The notes below the pieces were generated by a model. It saw nothing but the letters and a program-made list of their open reading frames with translations, searched no databases and was not told the origin of the DNA. The translations under genes and the position numbers were made by a program. A stretch of 64,000 bases of DNA from positions 30,009,245 to 30,073,244 of the forward strand of contig NC_066316.1 of NCBI RefSeq assembly GCF_022539315.1. The letters are read 5' to 3'. Source of the DNA: Serinus canaria. Lineage: Eukaryota > Chordata > Aves > Passeriformes > Fringillidae. Below, in pieces: positions 1-12,639 of this stretch; the stretch's first letter is position 1; each line of letters starts with the position of its first letter.

Positions 1-2730
1 TCTGTGCAAGATGTAGACTCGTCTACATAGGAAAAAAAAAAATTCTGATTGCAGTGTGTTGGGGTCTGTATGAAACCACACAAATCATTAAAATGTAGTG
101 CATTTTCCTTGCTGTATTTCTGTCTGACACTGAAAATGTAGATCATGTGATAAAGGTACTTCTGACCTGCACTTTCAAGTCCTATTTTGTAGAATGCTCA
201 GGCAATAATTAAATTTAAAAACTTTTGAGGATCCCTAAACATAATTGCCCTTTGTTGTATCTTTATGATACTAGGAAAGGTCCAGGAAAGTTTGAGCATG
301 TGTAAAACCAGTCCCAATCCTAATTGGACACCAATTTCAGACTGGATTACAATGATTTACATGGCAGTGGGATTGAACAGTGGATTGAAGAGCTCTTTAC
401 TTGACAGAAACTCCTGCTTACTTCTGGCTGTTAACCTCATTTTAAAACCTTCTAGTTGTAATATACAACTAGACCTAATGGTCTTACTTGGACTTAAAGC
501 TAATTTTAAAAGCCAAGATAGATGGGATCTAAACCACCTTTCACTGTTATGCAATACTGTGTGTGCTACTGTTTTGTGAGCTTACTAAGGGATGTTAAAT
601 TGACATTCGAATTGTGACTACTTTGGTAAGAAGTCTGGAGATGTGAGACAGAGTTACACCTTTGATGCAGAGATTTGGAAAAATACTCCAGCTAGTGTTG
701 AGTGAAAGCCATAGGATCCCAATGGCTTCAAAAAGTACAAATACCCTTAGAAATTTGGATATAATGAAATTGTGCAAAAAATCCCCAATGAGACGACACT
801 TTGTTTTAGTTAAGGGGTTAAACACTCACTTGGAATGCAGAGATCTTTATTTAGCTCCATTTTTTGCCCAAGAGAATTCACATTTCCCACCACTCATGAA
901 AGTCCCTCACCTGAGAGAACAGTCTGGTTTGGATTGCATCTACTGTTTTTGTTGCTCTTTCCCTTTGCACAAATCAGCACTCTGCTGACAGGAGTGGGTC
1001 TCAGGACTCCTATCCATCTGCTGAATTTTTGAGACACTACACACAGTCATTAATTGCCTCTTCTCTTTATCTTGGTGAAATTTTGGGTCTTTTATGAAAG
1101 GCTAGGCAGCTAGGACTGAGGTGATTCTCCATCCAGAAAATAACAATTAAGGACACGTGGTATGGAGAGTGGGAAGTATGGGTTAAAGTTTCTCCAGGGT
1201 GAAAAGGTGGCAGTGAATCCTCAGCACTAAAAAGGAAATGCAAATTCTGCAATGCACTTCAGTCTGTTTGCTTCCTAGAAAACATTTTAATATAAAAGAA
1301 TGCAGTATGGGGTAGAAAAGTACTGGGGGTAAGCTCTGTAGATATAGTAAGAAGTACATGCCAATTAATCTGGATGCTCATTGTTTTGTAATTATTTTTT
1401 AATAAGTGAACATTTTTTTTCTGTCTTCCAGTGTGCTTGTTAGCTCGTTTGTTTGCTTGTTTCAATCTTACAATGGATGTCATTCTGCTATGCAAATAAT
1501 TTAGAATCCAGTTCCTCTTCACTGACCTTGATAACTGCCTTCAGTAAAAAAACACTTCACAATGCTTTCTAGTTGAGAGGATGGGAAGAAATTCAATGCA
1601 TTGATTGAGAATTTCCACAGCAATGGGCTGCATGGCCTGGGCACTGTGCACTTGTCACACGAGGTATCAGACATCCCACCCCTGGCAGCCACCTGAGAAG
1701 CAGGAGGGTGACAGCAGGTTGGTGTGGTGTCCTTTGAGGTGCCAGCTTGAAGTGCACAGCCCACAAAGGCAGAAAATTGGAGCTCACTCCAGTCAAAGGC
1801 TGTATCCCAAAGAGACCAGCTCAGTCTGCTGTTGGAGAAGGCAAGGGGATATTCCCTGTGGAGGAGAGTTGGTTGAATATGGAGCTCCAGCAAGGAAGTG
1901 CACAGGACTTTTGTCTGCATTATAAAGGCCCTAAAAGTCCTTACCAGTGGCACTCAGGGGATGGTCCAGGTTCTCTGAACAGATGAACATTCAGGGTTAA
2001 TTCCCAACTTCAGCCTCCAAAAATCAGCTGAAGGCAAGCATTCTGTGTAGGAGTTAATTGAACCCTGAAGACCCAAAAAGGCGATAACAAAGCTGGAGAG
2101 TGGGAAAATACTAGACCTCTGAGAGAATGAACATGAGTATGGATATGTTAAGTGAAGTTGGGAAATGAGGGAGGAATTATCCCTTCCATTTTGTTTTACT
2201 GCTTATTGAGTAGAGATGAAACTGTTGTGAGAGACTTTTACCACTCTGTTCCAGATTTGAATTGACTTGAGAGACTGTGCTACCAGCTAAACTTGAACAT
2301 GCTGCTATTTTTTCTGCTGCCACCTCAGTCTTATACAGATCTGCTAAAGTTTGAAAAGCAAATTGCAGGTCTAGTGGGTGACAGCAGCCAAGAGCCCCGT
2401 ATGTCTGTTTGAAAGGCTCTCATGAGGCCAAGGGAACTTTGTTTTGAAAACTAGCAGCATGACAGCTCTTGCAGAATTCTCCTTCCAAGGAGAACTGTGC
2501 CTCATTTGCAACAGTTTGCCTCTGGTCACCATTGCCCTGCGCTCTCTGGCTGAGTAATGCTGTGGAATGGTTGCAACCCTGGTTTGATTTTTGACCCTTT
2601 TCAAGTCTTTGGTCAGCTGGTGGTCAGGCTCATTTGGCCACCATGGTGTCTGAGGCCTTGAAACTTCTTTGGAAGCTGCTTTAAAAGTAACTCATGATAA
2701 TAAATCCTCCTATTCTTGCAGAACAGCTGC
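1..2730. other. Unassigned AT-rich DNA, no supported gene
   Basis: I see no exon chain, RNA gene or recognisable repeat here. Open frames of 60-144 codons exist on both strands, the longest on the minus strand at 1519-1953. They overlap one another, have no recognisable domain and lack paired splice sites. The stretch at about 1600-1900 is somewhat richer in GC than its surroundings, which is enough to lengthen chance frames. Most likely intergenic, or an intron of a gene not otherwise visible. Confidence 0.5.
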
Positions 2731-2741
2731 TTTTTTTTTTT

Positions 2742-2835
2742 CTAATACAAATAAGTTTTATTGATTAGTACTCATACACCGAGTTTGGCAAGCTTTTGCT
2801 TTTCATGCCTTGCTTCATAAATTGGGCATTAAATT
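2742..2835 (-). CDS. Candidate terminal exon (or 5'-truncated retrocopy) with poly(A) signal
   Basis: Read on the minus strand, a pyrimidine-rich tract ending in AG (about 2836-2860) is followed by a 22-codon open frame in incoming phase 1. It ends KSKSLPNSVYEY and a TAA stop at 2765-2767. A canonical AATAAA (2757-2762) follows only two bases later, and 14 bases further on comes a genomic run of 11 A (T on the plus strand, 2731-2741). The acceptor, open frame, stop and AATAAA fit a genuine last exon of a minus-strand gene with an almost absent 3' UTR. The A run at a normal cleavage distance fits equally well a 5'-truncated processed retrocopy. I do not recognise the peptide, and upstream exons were not found. 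If it is an exon, the partner promoter could be the CpG island near 12.7 kb used head-to-head; that is inference. Confidence 0.33.
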
Positions 2836-5800
2836 CTTTTGAGAAATACAAAAGCAAGTTAGGGACATATAATGGTTCTTGAAGCAGAACACAGAAATCA
2901 TAACATATAAGTGAATATCAAATATGAGTGAAATGTAAAATTCTACTTCAAGCTTAATTTTATTTACAGACAAGAAAATCAATTTTGGAACAAAATAATG
3001 TACTATAGTTGTTCCAGAGCTTTTCAAACTCTCTTGATGGAAAGATAGCAAATGGATGATAAAAGAAGACCCAGGAAATCCATATCTTGAAACATCAGGA
3101 GTTTTACTAGCTGATATTCATTCCGTTGTACCCTCTTTCTCTCAGTCATTCTTGCTAGCAACAAATACCCCACTGTAAATAAATGATTACAATTTAATAT
3201 GCATCTGAATCAAAATATCAGTCAGCCAGGGCTGATCTGACTGCCAGCCCCGTGGGTCAGATGTGAAACCACAGGGCTCTCTGCATTTCCTCCCCTACAA
3301 ACACTCTCTGCCATGCTCAGGGCAGGACCCACAACTGAGGTCTTGTCTGACCCCCAACAAGAGGTCAAGAGCAGCAACTGTTCCCTTCTTGCCAGAAAGC
3401 CATTCCTGGAGGCTCCTCCCAGCACTAACAGGAATGCTGTTCTTTCCCCCCCAATCCTAGGAGCAGGTGGCTCTCCTCCAGGTGCTCCTCAGGTGATCCT
3501 TGTTACATGAAGGAGGGGCTTTAAATTAGTGCAGGCTGGGTGTACAAAAGCCTTTGTGGCTGGGGGGTTTTCTGCAGCCTGTGCTGGTACTGCTGGACTC
3601 TGGGGAAGCAGCATTATCTGGATGGTGGCTATGGAAGTGTCCCATCCCTGTGGGCTCCTGAGGCTATGGTACTGCTGCACCTGGACCTGGGAAGGTAGGA
3701 AAGTGGCCTTGAGTAGCACCATTTCCTTACTGCTTCCCAGGAGGGGGAAGAAGGGCACCTAGAGATAGGCTGCTAGCACACACCTTCCTGACTTATTCAT
3801 CTTGAAAAGTGGGAAGTGTTATGGAAAGTGCATAGGCATGCTTGTTGTTTCTGTCTGGGTTTACCTGCTGTGCCTTGTGTGGTGGGAGCCTGGCTGTGGG
3901 GCAGAACAGGCTCACCTGTGGACATCCCATCCCAGCCTTGTGTGTTTCTGCCTCGCCAGTATGTGGGAAATCTGGCTTGTGTCTGTAACTAATCTGTGGA
4001 AAGCACTTGCTTGACCTCTGATGTCTCTTTTGGAAAGAGCTGCTGTGGTTCATCTGGTGTCTGCTAGAGGGTACTGGAAGCATTAAATGGTTTGGTCCCT
4101 TGTGCAGCTGATTTTAACTTGCCCATCAAGCTGCTTTTTTTGGCTTTTTAAAAATCTTCCTGGAGGGGATATGAAATGTGAGTTGTGTGGGTGTGGTATA
4201 CAGCTGTGCTGTGTAGCCTGGCTCTCTGTTCAGTCTCACAGTGTTAGAGGATTTTAGCTCTGGTCTATTGCTTTCTCTCCCCTCTGTCCTTGCTAATGGC
4301 AACTGCCACGATGAGGGGGAATTCTTTCTGGAATTGCACAGTTGATAGATGGTAGCTGGGCTATAACCAAAAAACCTTTAATCATCACCCATAATATACT
4401 TCGTTTCTTGAGCTCAGATATTCAAATCTGAATCTCAGTTATCTCATACTTGTCTAGAAAAATAAGCAGCTACTGTGGCATTCATTTGGAAAAAGTAATG
4501 AAAATACAGCATGTCACATGCTCAAAATAGCAAACTAAAAAACTGTTACTTCTGTCTGCTAAAAATTCAAAACACTGGAGAAATTAACTCAGTTTGGAGT
4601 ATGATTTGTTTTTTTACCAGAGTTGGATATAAAGCACCTGCAGAGTCCATCTCACCTTCAAGCTAAAATCATCTTTAAAAAGGCAATGTGAACTGACTGA
4701 AGGGGAAGAAAATCATACTATTTAGTTTTGGATTAGAAATTCTTGATTTCTCATTTAATTTGTGTGTATGCTTTCTGAAATTTTGACTGATTTGAATGTT
4801 CTGTTTGAGAGGTAATAACTCCCTCTGATACTAAAGATACACTCGATGCTGCAAAGTTCCTGCAATAATGGAGGATTGGTGCTGGTTATGTTGAACAGAC
4901 TTTGTTAGTTTCCAGACTAGATCCCTTAGGTTAAGGTTACATCCCTTAAAGAAGAATTAATGAAGCTGAAGTGTGTCAGCTTCAGTTGCTGCTGCATTCA
5001 CTCGTGTTCTTAGTGTGTGGGATCATGGTTTACTGAGTGAAAACCTAGCAGCGTGCACAAGCTTTCCAAATTAATTGTAAATACTCTGATCCTTTCCTCT
5101 GTTCAAGGTTGTGGCTTCCTCAGGCTCTGTGGGAATCTTATTAATGGAGATGTTTTGTTTTTCCGTTTTTTCTTCAAATATCTTTGCAGTTGCTGAAAAT
5201 CTCAATTCTATGTAAGGTTTGATGGGAGTCTTTTGTCTGAGTAGGCATACTGAAATAATAAAGTTCATTTTCTTGACATTTATCCATTTTTCATTCAATA
5301 TTAGGAAAGAAAAGCTCATTTAGGAAGGCTTTAATTCAGTTATTTCATGTGTTTAAGCAGGTCTTTAGCAGAATCTGAACTGAAAGTCTGCCCACAAATG
5401 AGCTGGTAGCTTTGTCCTCAGTCACCTGAAGTGTCTGTGTCACAGCTATTGGGTAGCTTGCTGTGAGATTTTCTATGATGTGTAATCTGACATCACATTA
5501 ATGTTACTCTTACTGAATTATGCTTGAAATATTGTTTAGAGTCCTCTCTCTGTATTTTTAGGCCTTACTTCCATAGTTTTCTGTCTAGAAAGTTTTGTAC
5601 AAAAAAAAAAAAATAGTTCCTGAGCATTCTGTCACCAGACTGCTGTTCTAGATCTAAAATAATTTCATTATGTACTTAAGTTGACAATTTGCTTGGACTT
5701 CTAAATATAACCACTGACAGAAACAGTGACCTGTATGAAAGTAGCCTGGTTTGTCAATGAAAGTTAAAGAAGACCTAAATTTAATTTCTTGAGGACAAGT

Positions 5801-6064
5801 GCCCCTTTGTGGGCTGGAGTAGGACAGGTGCTCTTACCCTGTTCAGTGCAGCCACATCCACCCTAGTGAGATTCCAGGAGCAGGGCAGCCCTGTTCCCTC
5901 TTCGTGTTGGTGTTTCTGATGCTTCTGCACGGTCCAGTTGAGGTACCAAAGCTGTTCTGGCTCCTTTTAGTGAGGAAGTGTTTAAGCAGTTGGAGAGACC
6001 AGGTTTCAGCTACCATCTTTTTGCTGTGTGCCCCATTCCTATGGCATTGAGGTGACAGGGCGGA
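2836..6064. other. Unassigned DNA, no supported gene
   Basis: AT-rich sequence with a moderately GC-richer part at about 3220-4080. Overlapping frames of 65-96 codons occur there on both strands with no domain and no paired splice sites. A 13-base A run lies near 5601. I see no repeat family that I can name. Confidence 0.5.
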
Positions 6065-6335
6065 GTTTTTTCCTTGTTTTTTTGGGGAGGGAAGAAGGGT
6101 ACATTGGTGTGGGGATTGAGAGACACAGACCATGCTGTGCAAGCAAAGCCAGTTTATTACACCAGTCACCAGTATTTATCATTCTCTAGCTTCCACACAA
6201 TTTTCCACTGGGACCCCTTTGCCCTGTTCCCTTGGTAGCACAATCTTTTTGGTTATCAGGTCCCTGTTACGTTCTTTTGTGCCAGCAATGTCCTTGTCCC
6301 ATCCTCTCTCATCAGAGGGGTCAGAGTGACCAGAT
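6065..6335 (-). mobile_element. Probable old LTR fragment (endogenous retrovirus remnant)
   Basis: On the minus strand a TATA-like ATAAATA (near 6173-6179) is followed about 20 bases later by AATAAA (6153-6158), then a short GC-richer stretch ending in TGTGTCTCTCAATCCCC. This compact order of TATA box, poly(A) signal and C-rich U5-like tail is the usual layout of avian retroviral LTRs. The boundaries are guesses: I could not fix the TG...CA ends, a target-site duplication or a primer-binding site. No viral gene is recognisable beside it, so it would be a solo or fragmented LTR. A chance match to this layout is possible. Confidence 0.4.
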
Positions 6336-9300
6336 ATGATTTATTTCACTTTTGTTCTTGCCTTGAGTTTATCTCTCCCATGGCTTCCTCTGTACCAGGG
6401 CCAAGAGGTTGGTGGTGCTCCCCAGCTCAGCTTCTGTAGCTGTCTCATCTTCCACACACTGGGGTGCTATTATCTCTGGATGCAGTGAGTGCAGCAGGTC
6501 AAATGAAGTGTCAAATGTTCTCCCCCATCATCCTAAATTGCTGTATTGCCTCCAAATCAGTTTTCCTGGCCCTGAGTTGAGGGCCATGTCCTCAAAAAAC
6601 CTGTCCTTTTCCCTTCCTATCCCCTCATTTTGGCTATGCTAAGTGTTCAAGCTGTGCTGCAGCTGCTGAGAAGCCTTGATCCAGCCTGGCTGGAGCTGTT
6701 TGTGTTCAGCTCTCCAACCTCTGACAGAAGTGGCTGTGTGCAGCAGGCAAGTGGAAGCCTCTTTGTTCAGCCAAGGTACTGCTGCTGCAGTAGCAACTGG
6801 CAGAGATGGGAATGTGTCCTGGAAATCTCTGCTCTAGGGCATGTGAGCTTTCCCCTTGAAGAGCTATATACAGTGCATTTTGGGGAAAACAGTCTCTTCT
6901 GTGCTTGTAGAATGAAAATATGAAGTCACAAAATTCAGTGTCATCTTGTGTAGCAGGAAAGCTTTTGCTTCCACTTCTCTTTATTGAACATCTTTAACTA
7001 GTGTTTACCAGAGTGTTATGGGGAATTACAGCTTTAATGAAGAATATCCCAAAAGTTTGCACAGGGAACTGCTGTGTGGAACATTGCTTGAGTAAATGTT
7101 TCTGAGGGTCAGAATCTTTGCCACAGGAATCCTTTCAACTTTTTTTAAAATTAGGTACAGGATGTAGGAGGTAAGGCTACCCTGTGTTTGGCAGCTCAGC
7201 TCAGGTTAACGCCTTGCATGGTAAGGAGACTAATAGACTTTGGATTTTGGGCAAACTGTCAGCAAATGAGAGCAAGCTTGCAGTGCAAACATGATGTAGG
7301 TGCCCAAATGGCTTGTGGAAAAAACAGTCACCACCTGGTTTAGTGTAGATGGCACTCAGGTGGATTGTGGAGCTTGGCTGATGCCATGTGATGCTGCTTG
7401 GTGCTGCTTCCAGTATCCTGCCCTGGCTCACCAGCCCCAAGGCACTCAGGTTACTGAAGCCAGACCCAATATTATACCTCAACTAAACTGAGAGGTCAGT
7501 TCAGAGTGGGGGCTCTGCTGTTCTAGCCAATTACCCCTGCTGGGGACATCAGCTAAGCCATGTCTGTACTGAAGGAAGCTGATCTGCTGCAGATATCCGA
7601 GTTAGGTTTTCTGTTTTCCAAGTTAATTCTTCCAGTATTTAACTATTCAGTAATATTAAGAACTGATTAATGTAGGATGTGCTAAGTAGCTGCAGCCTTA
7701 ATGCAGATAACTAACAAATGTGAAAAGTGGTTGTTTTTCTGCAGCTCCTAATAGCCCTCATTCCTGTTTGGCAGAGGCACGGGGATGGCTTGTAATAGCT
7801 GTCTGTTTCCCCCTTTAAACTGAGGGAGTCTAATTACTCTTGCTGCTCTCTAAGCATATTGATTTTAATGTTCAGTCTAGACCTTCTCATTAAATACAAA
7901 TGGTGAAGCCAGACCATTGTAAAGGTTAGGAATTAAGCTGACTTTCTCTCCAGTTTTGAGCATTTCTTATTTCAGGGGACTCAGCAGACACGATTTTAAT
8001 TTGAAAATGTTAAGTTATGAGCTTTGCAGGGGGCAGATGCTTTGACACTGAATGCTTTATCTGCCACTGTTTCCTCTTGTGCTTCTCAGGAATGTACTTA
8101 ACAACTAAACAGTAATTTGTTTTAGCAGCACCAGGGATGCCTCTCTTATTGTAGTAAACACTATTTCCCCTGTGTGTGGCACAATTAGCAGGGTGTAGAT
8201 ACTGTTTTGTGTTTCTCTCAGGCTCTGCACAAATAATGGTAGGCTGCCCAAATGCTGAGCTTGAAGTACTTAATGCTGAGACACTGAACAAATAAGCTGA
8301 GGAGAAATGTATTATCTTGTTTAGGAATGAGCTTAAAGCATTTCAACACCTGCTCTCCCAGAGAAAGCAGTGTGAGGGATTTTGTTTATTGGCTTTCAAC
8401 CAGAAAGCGTAGCTTTTTGTAACTTCAGTATAAAACCAAAGAAAGGTATAGGCAAGTTAGACTTCCCTCCATTAAAGAATGATGCATAGATCCTGTTTAA
8501 CACCTTCCCTACCTTTACTAATTACCTCTAACGTTTGCCACAGATGTCATCCATCTAACACAAGCTTAACTATGCAGATAACAGGAAGCTAGTCATGACC
8601 AGCATGTTTTTCTTCAGCATGTTTGGGATGGTGCAGTGAAAGTCCCATATGAGCCTACAGGACCATGCTTTCTACTTCCCTGCCATAAGGCTGCATTTAT
8701 GGTAAACTAGAGTGGCAGCTGATAGATATATTACCATGACATGATGGATGCACATGATGACAATGGTCTGTGTTGATCTAACATCATCCCTGGGATGTGC
8801 TCAGGCCTCTCCTTTTGCTGCTGAGGTTCTGCTTGTGCATGGTCTGTGTGTGTCACCTTCTGCCACTGTGTGTAGCCAGCAGTGTTTTCTTCATTGTGGG
8901 GTGCCAAATCCTTTAGCTGAAGGGTCTCTATCAGAAATACTTCTAGAATGATTTCCTTCAGTTTATGCCAACCATTTACTCTAAAGTGAGGTATTTTGAA
9001 GCAGTCTTTCAATGTGCCTTGGTCTTGTTCTGTTTAGGACAATAGAGGGAATTTTTTCACAGAAAGGGCAGTTAAGCATCCTTCCCCATGTGCTTATTCC
9101 ATAGGTACAAATATGCAACAGAATAAAGAGGCTACAAGATGACTACTTGCTTGAAATGTGTTTATGTGCTGTGTGACAGAGTTCTTTCTGCCCTAAGTCC
9201 ATCTTTTTTGGCTATAGCACATAGCAGGAACCATAGGAGAAGACAAAACAAGTTCCTTTTTTGTGCCTTGGGAAACCACATTAATCTGCAGGAAATGTTG

Positions 9301-12300
9301 TTAGTGCTCTGATTTTGTTCTTCTCTTAAGTGACCCTTGAGGGAGCTTCTGCACACTTTGTGCAGTCTGATTTCTTTGGAGGTTAGGGGGTGGTCAATGT
9401 CTGGGTCTCTTGTAGTTGAGGATTCAAGGCTTTCCAGGAGTCCTTTAGCAGCCAAAAATGGCATCAGGCAATTAATGCACTCTCCGCATGCTCTCTAGTG
9501 CAGCATGTGAAAGGGACAGTGGAGTGTTACTAGTTTGTTCTTGGCCATTTTTTTCCTCCCACTTTAACTGATGCTACTGGGCATTTCAGAGACCTGATCT
9601 CTTTTCAGCACTGGCCTTTGGGGGATTCCATCCTATAAGAAAATGCTCTGTGTAGCTCTTGTTTGCCTTGGTGTTACTGAAAAAGAAGCTTAAATTTTGC
9701 TTATGTAATTCTGCAGATGAGCAGACTGGAGAGTGATCAGTCTTGTCTCAAAAAATTATGGGCAGGAAAGGGAGTTTTCAATTGAGTGAAAACTTGATTG
9801 AAATTTAGAGAAGGGAGGAAAAAAACCCCAAGAAGTTGGGCAGGTGATGCTGGTTTGGCAGTGCAGCCAGCCTAACAGTAGGTGATGTTTGTACTGTGGC
9901 AACCAGGAAGAGGTGTTTAAATGCAGAGGGGGATAGTGGGAATGCCCTTGAAGGAGAGAGGGTTTTTTGCTGACTTCTGCATCAGGTAGTATCTCTTTTG
10001 GTTGTTGGACAGACAGAAAGTTATCTAGCTCATGCTTTGAGTGAGCTTTGGGCTCAAGCTGCATGCATGTATTTTGGTGTGAGGTGATTCCATTCAACTG
10101 AACACTGAAGTCATAAGCTTGGAAGTGTGTTGAGCCAGTGGAAAAGAATAATATTTCTCTGTGCTTCTTCCATTTTGTGCATTAAATGGAGAAATAGCCC
10201 TTTTCTTTTCCACAAAGCAGCAGACATGTATGTTATTAAAGTATCTTAGTGTGATTTGCACTCAATGCTCTTAAAATTTCTTCTGTACTTGTGTATCTTC
10301 TGGTAGTGTATGAATTACTGTAACCCAGCAGGATATTGATGTGTCTAATCTCCTGCTCTGCATCTGGCAGCAATCATTAGCTACTAACTCAGGAGACAGG
10401 TAAAAATAGATGAAAAATCACCATGCAAGTAGTCCAGTGATTCCTTACACAGGAAATAAAGACGCTTTTTTTCTCTTGATGCAAGTTGCACTAATCTCCT
10501 TGCAATTCTCAGCCTAGCTAGCATCTCTGCAAGTATTACTTCTGCTAAATTTTCAATGTGGTTAACTAGCATTTTTTCCTAGGAAAAAAATCTGTAACTA
10601 CTTCTTGCTCTGACCAGACATCTCATGTCCTCAGAGACCAATTTCTTTGAATTTGTCTGCTTTTATGTGGGCTTTTTTTTTTTTTTTTTTGCTTCTATAT
10701 TCCACCCCTCTCTTTGCTTCTGTTTCTTTATTCTGTTCCTAATGAGGTATTTTTGGAAGTGGACTACTCCTGGTTTTGTGATGCTGCAAAATAAAGGGCA
10801 GGGGGAAATTACACGAACCCATATTTTCATTTAAGCTGAGGTTAAAAATTTTGATACTTTGTTAGCTAGGGATAAGAAATGGAGTATGGGATACATGCTT
10901 TGGCTAGTCCAATTATTTGAATATGTAATTTGGGTCCAAGTCATCTTGGTGCTGGTAGAGTGTAGGCAGTCTACTGCACGGTACATGTATTGTGCTTATA
11001 ACAGAAGCATGTATGTCAAAGCAACAACAAGTTCTTATCACTTGTTTTTCCCTGCTAATATTTTCTGCTATTATTTTCTGCATGTTTAGACAGATCAACC
11101 AGGTCTGGAAATCAGCTTGTGAGTTTTGATGTCCCAATCTGATAACAGATTAATGCTTAAGGAAGCATTTAATTGCATGTCTCAAGAATTAAGCGAAGTC
11201 CATGGAAAAGTTGTGAAAACATTAGATCTGCACGCACACATTTTTTACTTGACTGCAGTGCAATGACCCCAAACCTTGGATTTCCCTCCCTTGGGATTAT
11301 CTGGACCTCCCCAGTTCCCTGTTGTCACAGACATTTTGCTCCTGCTCTCAGTTTGCAGCATCCAAGATTCTATCTCAAAGGTTAAAATACAGTCCTGTAA
11401 ACTGGAGTTAAACATTTTTTTAATATAAAGATGGAATGTGGTATAGTCATGTACAATCTTCTTGGGGATGATATGTCTGGTTGATAAAGGTGCCTGGGTT
11501 TTGTAAAACAAGTGGGGTTTGTGCTCTGAATTTGTTGTGCTTGATCCTGGCTTTGGCCTCACAGTTGTTGGTGCCCTGAGGCTGTTTGGGAGTACCTGTA
11601 TGTCAAGCTAAAGGCAGGACCTCGTGTTGCTGGGGAAGAAACAGGGACAGGACACAAGAGCCAGGGGGTGTGTTACAGCCAGGTGCTGCAGCTTCTGACC
11701 TGTGTCTGTTATGTGATTAGCATCACTCCTACTACACTTTTTTGGTGAGCAGTGAGTAAAGGCAGTAATCTAGATATTTAATTGCTCAAACTGTAAAGCA
11801 GATGAAACTGCATAATTGGTGTTACAAGTTGTTACTGAAGTGTTGTCATGGATGTCAGGAAAAGTGTTTATATTCTAACACAATTAAAAGACTGAGTTCT
11901 CACAGCGGTATCTGAGTGCATGGCTCTGTTTGTAGCTCTTGTTGAGGACTAATTCTTTTTGTTCTTTATTGTGGTTGGTGAATTTGATTTTTCCTAACTG
12001 TGCTTAGCATTTGGGCTCACAGGGAGCTTATTCATATTAAATAGCTTGGGGAAACTGAGATGGGACTGGAGGAGGAACACTTCTCAAATGTTCTTTTGTA
12101 GACTGGTAGAAGAATTTTTGTTGTTAATGAACGCTTGTGTTGAATTTGTACAATACTGCTTATATGGAAACAAACTATGGCATTTTGAGCATGGAACAGA
12201 AGAAAAATGCACTCTGCATGTTGACTCTTCGTTCCAAAATGGCTCTTTGAAGAGCAGTGATTTATTTAACATAAAACCTTTTGGTCCCTGATGAAGTTGC

Positions 12301-12639
12301 CCAAACAAGTTAAAACCCATGTTTTGTCCTAAATTTGAGGAGAATTGAATCAATATCTGCATAAACCAGTCTCTGGCAGGTGGGCATGTGTTATGTTGTC
12401 ATGCTTAGTGAGGTTGTAATAGCTTATAAGACCTGAATGAGAAGGAAAGGGCACGTGAATAAACGGGCTTTACTACAGGCTTCATAATACAGAGCTAAAA
12501 TAGTAAAGGAAGTGATAGACAATTCTTTTTAAGAGTGGAATAACACTGGGCTTTGTAAACCCTAGATATCCTGTCAGCTGCACGCTCGTTCACAATTCCA
12601 GCGCTCTACATCGTGCTTATAAACGGACTAATTTTCCTG
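6336..12639. other. Unassigned DNA upstream of the CpG island
   Basis: AT-rich sequence with no convincing exon on either strand. Minus-strand frames of 93-113 codons at 8731-9012, 9162-9464 and 9756-10097 have no recognisable domain and no paired splice sites. A poly(T) run lies at 10673-10690. If the block at 2.74-2.84 kb is a real last exon, an intron of that minus-strand gene would span this region. Confidence 0.45.
10673..10690. repeat. Poly(T) tract, 18 bases
   Basis: An uninterrupted run of 18 T in a T-rich setting. No polyadenylation signal or target-site duplication marks it as the tail of a retrocopy. Confidence 0.9.

Noticed and set aside
1519..1953. 144-codon minus-strand frame
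   Set aside because: No recognisable domain, no splice-site pair, overlapping frames on the other strand in the same GC-richer patch. I treat it as chance.
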